DNA from: Closterium sp. Naga37s-1
Lineage: Eukaryota; Streptophyta; Zygnematophyceae; Desmidiales; Closteriaceae
DNA: 64,000 nt
Assembly: GCA_947471745.1 (NCBI GenBank)
Contig: CANJKZ010001154.1
Span: 557,501 to 621,500, forward strand
Direction: 5' to 3'
The position numbers and the translations under genes are program-made. Positions within the stretch are counted from its first letter, which is position 1. Each line of letters begins with the position of its first letter. Below are positions 60,001 to 64,000 of this stretch, one piece after another. The notes beneath the pieces were generated by a model. It ran no database searches. It saw only the letters and a list, made by a program, of their open reading frames with translations, and was not told the DNA's origin.

Positions 60001-61254
60001 GCCGGCAGGGAGGACAGCAGCGCTGCAGTGGTGACTGCATGGTCTTCCTCCTCGATCTAAGCTGAGAGACACATGGGGTGAAGTGCGGTGAAGCGTGAGG
60101 AAGAGTGGTGAAAGGTGGTGAAGAACAGGGTGAGAGGATCAGCGGTAAGGGGAGAGGAGGGCACAGTGGAGACGACAGTAACGGGTACCACTTTACTGTG
60201 AACACAAATGTGCAATCAATCATGCGACCATTCATGCTGTATGCCTTAAACTCAATATCCTGCAAGCCTTTTCAGTGGACTCAGGAATGGTCATCTCAGC
60301 ATGTTCTCTCAACCAACCGTGTTTTGAGCCGACTCAATCAACACACGCCTCCAAACTTCTCAGTCGACTTAGGAATCTACCATGCATGCTGCTCGCCTTC
60401 CGGTTTTGAGGCGCCTCAAAACGAATCTACCATGCATGCTGCTCGCCTTCCCTCCCACCTGCCAAACAATGCCCACAGTGACCTGCTGCCACACAGCAGC
60501 GTTCTCCAGGAGGCTTCTGACCGTCCACACACACTCTGAGTCCCTGTAGCTCGCTATCGACACAAAGATGCGCTCCTTGCTTCCCTCCCCTGCGCTACCC
60601 TTCCCTGCTCTCTGCTCCCAACTTGTTTGAGGTTGCTTTTGAGAATTCTCAAAATCAACCTCCTTGCTTCCCTCCCCTGCGCTACCCTCCCCTGCTCTCT
60701 GCTCCCAACCTCCCCCTCTTTCACAACCCAAAGCACCCCCTCCATCCCTCGGCAACCCCCCTCGCCCCGCCATCTCCCCTCCTAGCCCCCTACTTCCTCC
60801 CCCCTGCACACGTCCCCCTTCCGCTGTGCGCTCCTCCTGTCCATGCGAGTGCTGCTGAGACGTCTCAAAACCTCCTAGCCCTCCACTTCCTCCCTCCTGC
60901 ACCCCTGCCCCCTGCACGTTGTTCCCCTGCACGCCTGCCCCTGGCGCTGTGCACTCCTCCTGTCCATGCGAGTGGGGGCCATCTGTGCAGCTTACTCCCG
61001 TTGGAACCGCCTCAGGAGTTGCCTGCTGTGCGAGCGGGGAGCAGCAGAACCAGAAGGTGAGGGAGAAGCGGTGGGCGTGCGAGGGCAGGACCTCGTGGGG
61101 TATATGACTGAGGAACAGCACCAGACGGTCTGCCAACGGCGCTATGTCCACACTGCACTCTTGCTCCTCCTCCCCTCCCTCCTCTCCCTCCTCTCCCTCC
61201 TCTCCCTCTTCCTCTCCCCTTTGGTGCTTCCCATCGCTGTTACCACCACCACCA

Positions 61255-61286
<32 letters not shown>

Positions 61287-62885
61287 GCCACCGCCACCGC
61301 CACCGCCACCGCCACCGCCACCACCACCGCCACCAGCCCTGTATGCATGACCCATCCCTGTTCTAACAGCTGCTGCTGACGCTGCTTCTTCTGTTGCTTC
61401 TGCTGCTGCTCCTACAGCACCACCGTCCCCCACATGAGACGCGCGCGGCAGATACAGCCGCAGGTTGCCGCCCATGGAGGCGGGGTCCCAGGAAGGGTTG
61501 AGGTAGTAGAGAGCCGTCACCCGGCGGTGCGGGCTGGAAGGGGACCGATCCGTGTGCCGTGCGTACCGAGTGCCATTGCCCTGAGAGCAACCGGGGGGGG
61601 AGGGGGGGAGGGGGGGCAGGGGGGATAATACTATCAAACAAAACCGTTGATGTAGTAGAGAGAAGTTACCCTGCGGTGCGGGCTGGAAGGGGACCGGTCC
61701 GTGTGCCGCGCGTATCATGCGCCGTTGCCATGAGTGAGGGGTAGATAGAGGGGACGGGCGGATGAAGAGAAGAGGAGATTCTCACACGTTGTGATTTTTG
61801 AGTCGACTCAAAATTCGGATGAAGAGAAGAGGAGATTCTCACACGTTGTGACTTTTGAGTCGACTCAAAAGTCGGATGAAGAGAAGACGAGATTCTCACA
61901 CGTTGTGACTTTTGAGTCGACTCAAAAGTCGGATGAAGAGAAGAGGAGATTCTCACACGTTGTGACTTTTGAGTCGACTCAAAAGTCGGATGAAGAGAAG
62001 ACGAGATTCTCACACGTTGACTTGACAAAGAGTCACTCGGTGACAGGGGCTGACTTTTGAGGCGCCTAAAAAAATGCATCATGGCAGAGTTGACTTCTGA
62101 GGCGCCTCAAACGTCACTCTGCGGAGGAGCCTCAACAGTCACGCTGCGACAGCGGCTGGAAGGGAGCCTGTCCATGTGCCGTGCTGGAAGGGAGCCTGTC
62201 CATGTGCCGTGCTGGAGCCTGGAGGAAAACCCCTTTTCTTATCGCATGAAAAGCAGAAACGTGTGAGGGGTGACGGTGTATGGAGGTTCCAGGCACGTCG
62301 TGTGTGGGTTGTGCGGGGCGGGGCATGTGTGGTGTGTGGGGCGTGGGGGGCTTGTGTGGGGTGGGGTGGGGGATGTGAGGGGCGGGGAGCTTACAGGGTA
62401 GCATGCGAGTTGACAGGAGAACTTTCCCGAGACGTCCAGGGGACACGAGGGCGCAGGTAGAGGGGATGCAGATGCGCGAGCAGTGATCCTGGTAGCAGCA
62501 CCCCCAGTATCTGCACCAGCACCACCACTGCCAGCAGCAGCACCAGCAGCAGCAGTATCATCCTCACCAGCAACAGCAGCAGCAGGGTCAGCGGAAGCAC
62601 GAGGAGCCGAGTGCAGCAGGGGGCGCAGGGCAGCAACATGAGACACAATGCGGTGCAGGTGAGGATGAGTGTAGGGGGAGAACTGCTCTCTGGGCAGGGA
62701 CGTGAGCCACACCAGCACATCGCCCCTCACACTCACGTCCACCTGCGGACCCCCCACCAGACTCATCTCCTCCCCTGCCCCTCCTACTGCCCCTCCTCCT
62801 ACCCCTCCTCCTGCCCCTCCTCCTGCCCCTCCTCCTGCTCCTCCTCCTGCTCCTGTTCCTGCTAGTGCTAGCGCCAGTGCTGCTG

Positions 62886-62922
<37 letters not shown>

Positions 62923-63710
62923 TCCCTGCCCTCCGCCTATGCGTGCGGGTCGCATGCACTGCGCCGATCGCAGCTGCTCTGCCTCCGCCCTTGCTGCCAC
63001 CGCCTGTGCGAGGGAAGGAGGGGAGAGGAGGGAAGTGGGAGGAGAAAGAAAGGAGGCTTTTGAGTCGACTCAAAAGTCACCCCCGCCTATGCGTGCTGGT
63101 CGCATGCAATTTGCCGATCGCAGCTGCTCCAACTGTGCTCTTGCTGCCACCGCCTGTGCGTGGGAGGGGAGGGGAGGGGAGGGGAGGGGAGCAGGAGCAC
63201 AGGGAAGCGAAGGTGCAGGTGGGGTTTGAGGTGCGGGTCGCATGCACTGTGCCGATCGCAGCTGCTCTAATTCCGCCCTTGCTGCCACCGCCTGAGCGGG
63301 AGAGGGGAGGGGAGGGGAGGGGAGGGGAGGGGAGGGGAGGGGAGGGGAGGGGAGGGGAGGGGAGGGGAGGGGAGGGGAGGGGAGGGGAGGGGAGGGGAGG
63401 GGAGGGAAGTGGGAGGACAGGGAAGGGAATGTGCGCTTGCACTAACACCAGGAGCAGGAACAGGAGTCCCTCTCGTCCTCTCACCTCGGCCATCCCCATG
63501 AAGCCATCCAGCACAGCATAGCCACGTGTTATCATCTCCGCCACTGCAGCCCTCACCCGCCGCTCCTCCTGATCCTGCTCCTCCCCTCTTTCCTCCGCAT
63601 GCGCCCCCCCACCCGCACTCAATTGCTCTCCGCTACTCTCCCCACCCGCAGCAGCACTGACACTGGCACTACTACTACCGCTGCTGGTCAGAATGGAGAT
63701 GGGCGCTGCG

Positions 63711-63743
<33 letters not shown>

Positions 63744-63832
63744 GGAGCGGCGGCAGGCAGGGAGGGAGGAGGAGATGCGAGGAGCGAGAGGATGCGTAGC
63801 TGGATCGCGTTGGGCAGGTCGCTCATTCTCAT
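57047..63832 (-). CDS. PHD-type prolyl 4-hydroxylase fused to Skp1-type GlcNAc-transferase
   Basis: Minus-strand exons 63832-63485, 63003-62395, 61580-60459, 60056-59976, 59319-59230, 58946-58338 and 58042-57047 join entirely in phase 0 for 1284 aa. The N-terminal half is a PHD/EGLN-like 2-oxoglutarate/Fe(II) hydroxylase. It shows [34 protein letters not shown] (HxD iron ligands), [12 protein letters not shown], then [18 protein letters not shown] (distal His and 2-OG Arg). The C-terminal half resembles the cytoplasmic Skp1 hydroxyproline GlcNAc-transferase (Gnt1, GT60): [46 protein letters not shown] (metal-binding DSH), [33 protein letters not shown] and [12 protein letters not shown]. Exon 3 contains the end of the first domain and the start of the second in one frame. 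Exon 4 uses a TAG acceptor. The frame is open to the window edge, so the N-terminus may be longer. Confidence 0.88.
57424..57600 (-). repeat. coding duplication with FESTQ palindromes
   Basis: In the last exon of the fusion gene, segments encoding [19 protein letters not shown] recur three times. They are separated by GTCGAC-core palindromes (57424-57440, 57525-57542) read in frame as FEST(Q/K). Confidence 0.88.
58484..58600 (-). repeat. coding duplication with FEAPQ palindrome
   Basis: TTTTGAGGCGCCTCAAAA (58534-58551) separates two copies of about 48 bases encoding [15 protein letters not shown]. The reading frame passes through as FEAPQK. Confidence 0.92.
59372..59851. repeat. GAGCATGG/GAGCATGT 8/16-base minisatellite
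   Basis: About 60 octamer units fill intron 4 of the fusion gene. Confidence 0.95.
60373..60451. repeat. 29-base duplication around GGCGCC palindrome
   Basis: The palindrome at 60404-60421 separates two identical 29-base copies (60373-60401 and 60423-60451). The second overlaps the start of intron 3 of the fusion gene. Confidence 0.93.
60573..60960 (-). repeat. coding duplications with FENSQ and FETSQ palindromes
   Basis: TTTTGAGAATTCTCAAAA (60637-60654) and GCTGAGACGTCTCAAAAC (60855-60872) each separate near-identical coding segments. The segments encode [16 protein letters not shown] and HGQEE-type stretches of the linker between the two enzyme domains. Confidence 0.9.
61237..61337. repeat. 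CACCGC repeat encoding poly-Gly
   Basis: It encodes roughly 33 Gly in the hydroxylase domain, between the HxD motif and the distal His. Confidence 0.92.
61631..61735 (-). repeat. truncated copy of fusion-gene exon 3 start
   Basis: It repeats the hydroxylase RHTD-region codons with substitutions, upstream of the real exon on the minus strand. Confidence 0.8.
61756..62008. repeat. 57-base array with GTCGAC palindromes
   Basis: Four perfect TTTTGAGTCGACTCAAAA palindromes (61796-61813, 61853-61870, 61910-61927, 61967-61984) recur every 57 bases between 39-base segments starting TCGGATGAAGAGAAGA. Two GGCGCC-core copies follow at 62054-62071 and 62095-62111. Confidence 0.95.
63058..63295 (-). repeat. 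palindrome and truncated copies of fusion-gene exon 2
   Basis: TTTTGAGTCGACTCAAAA (63058-63075) is followed by two copies of the exon 2 start (63076-63156 and 63233-63293; AVAARA-LEQLRSA-CMRP). The complete exon begins at 63003. Confidence 0.88.
63297..63413. repeat. GGGGA pentanucleotide repeat
   Basis: About 23 units lie in intron 1 of the fusion gene. Confidence 0.95.
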
Positions 63833-64000
63833 CACGTCGCTGCTTGTGCTGGCAGAGTTGACCGCCTCTGCTGCACAATTCGCGTTGACCGCGTTGACCG
63901 GGCTACAAGCGTTGACCGTGTTGACCGCGCGCTCCGCGTTGATTGACCTCGCACTAGCTGCAACGGCTGCTTCGACAGGGCGGGAGGACGCTGCGGGAAC
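63833..64000 (-). other. possible 5' extension of the fusion gene
   Basis: The hydroxylase frame remains open on the minus strand to base 64000 without an in-frame ATG. It encodes repeated Val-Asn-Ala from GTCAACGCG-like units. It is either 5' UTR or part of a longer first exon. Confidence 0.5.

Noticed and set aside
59149-60072. Minus-strand ORF with repeated Cys-Ser-His-Ala-Pro-Met
   Set aside because: It is a translation of the octamer satellite in intron 4 of the fusion gene; only the flanking exons 4 and 5 match the transferase family.
61756-62008. CRISPR-like repeat-spacer array
   Set aside because: The segments between palindromes are themselves repeated, the context is a eukaryotic intron, and no cas-like gene is present.

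Overview
The window is nuclear DNA of a photosynthetic eukaryote. It has multi-exon genes with GT-AG introns, two proteins that look chloroplast-targeted (a SecE subunit and a USP-like protein), plant-type pyruvate dehydrogenase kinase and PAM2-bearing LARP6, and a Ty3/gypsy chromovirus primed by tRNA-Met. Coding sequence is GC-rich and full of trinucleotide-encoded Gln, Ala, Gly and His tracts. A streptophyte green alga (possibly a zygnematophyte) fits best; that placement is inference.

Layout. 1-2613: 3' part of an unrecognised low-complexity gene. 3339-8015: mitochondrial pyruvate dehydrogenase kinase, 8 exons. 8114-15661: mobile-element cluster (hAT-type MITE, fold-back element, chromovirus with both LTRs, TIR element). 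16754-24975: LARP6, 9 exons, 1062 aa. 24976-28900: intergenic, with a long inverted-repeat element and a TTAA/TA-flanked TIR element. 28901-32599: unrecognised single-exon ORF with a run of about 60 Ala. 36344-33529 (minus): TCAIM-like mitochondrial protein. 37395-43220: unrecognised coiled-coil protein. 43740-44180: minisatellite. 45478-47565: chloroplast USP-like protein, 5 exons. 49216-47830 (minus): SecE, 3 exons. 50690-56516: amidase-signature enzyme, 9 exons. 63832-57047 (minus, possibly starting beyond the window): a fusion of a PHD/EGLN-type prolyl 4-hydroxylase with a Skp1-GlcNAc-transferase (Gnt1/GT60-like) domain.

Two observations stand out. First, the hydroxylase-GlcNAc-transferase fusion joins what are the first two steps of the cytoplasmic Skp1 oxygen-sensing modification pathway known from Dictyostelium and Toxoplasma, and both domains share one uninterrupted exon. 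Second, about 30 copies of a short palindrome, TTTTGAG-NNNN-CTCAAAA, lie in or beside the genes. The central four bases vary (GCGC, TCGA, ACGT, AATT) but stay self-complementary. Most copies sit at the junction between two near-identical neighbouring segments, in introns and in coding sequence. More generally, nearly every multi-exon gene here carries truncated tandem copies of its own exon ends with their splice sites, so the window looks like a record of continuing local duplication.

The genes do not form one pathway; they are independent housekeeping and regulatory genes. All exon coordinates were read by hand from splice motifs, frame continuity and family resemblance, without transcript evidence.
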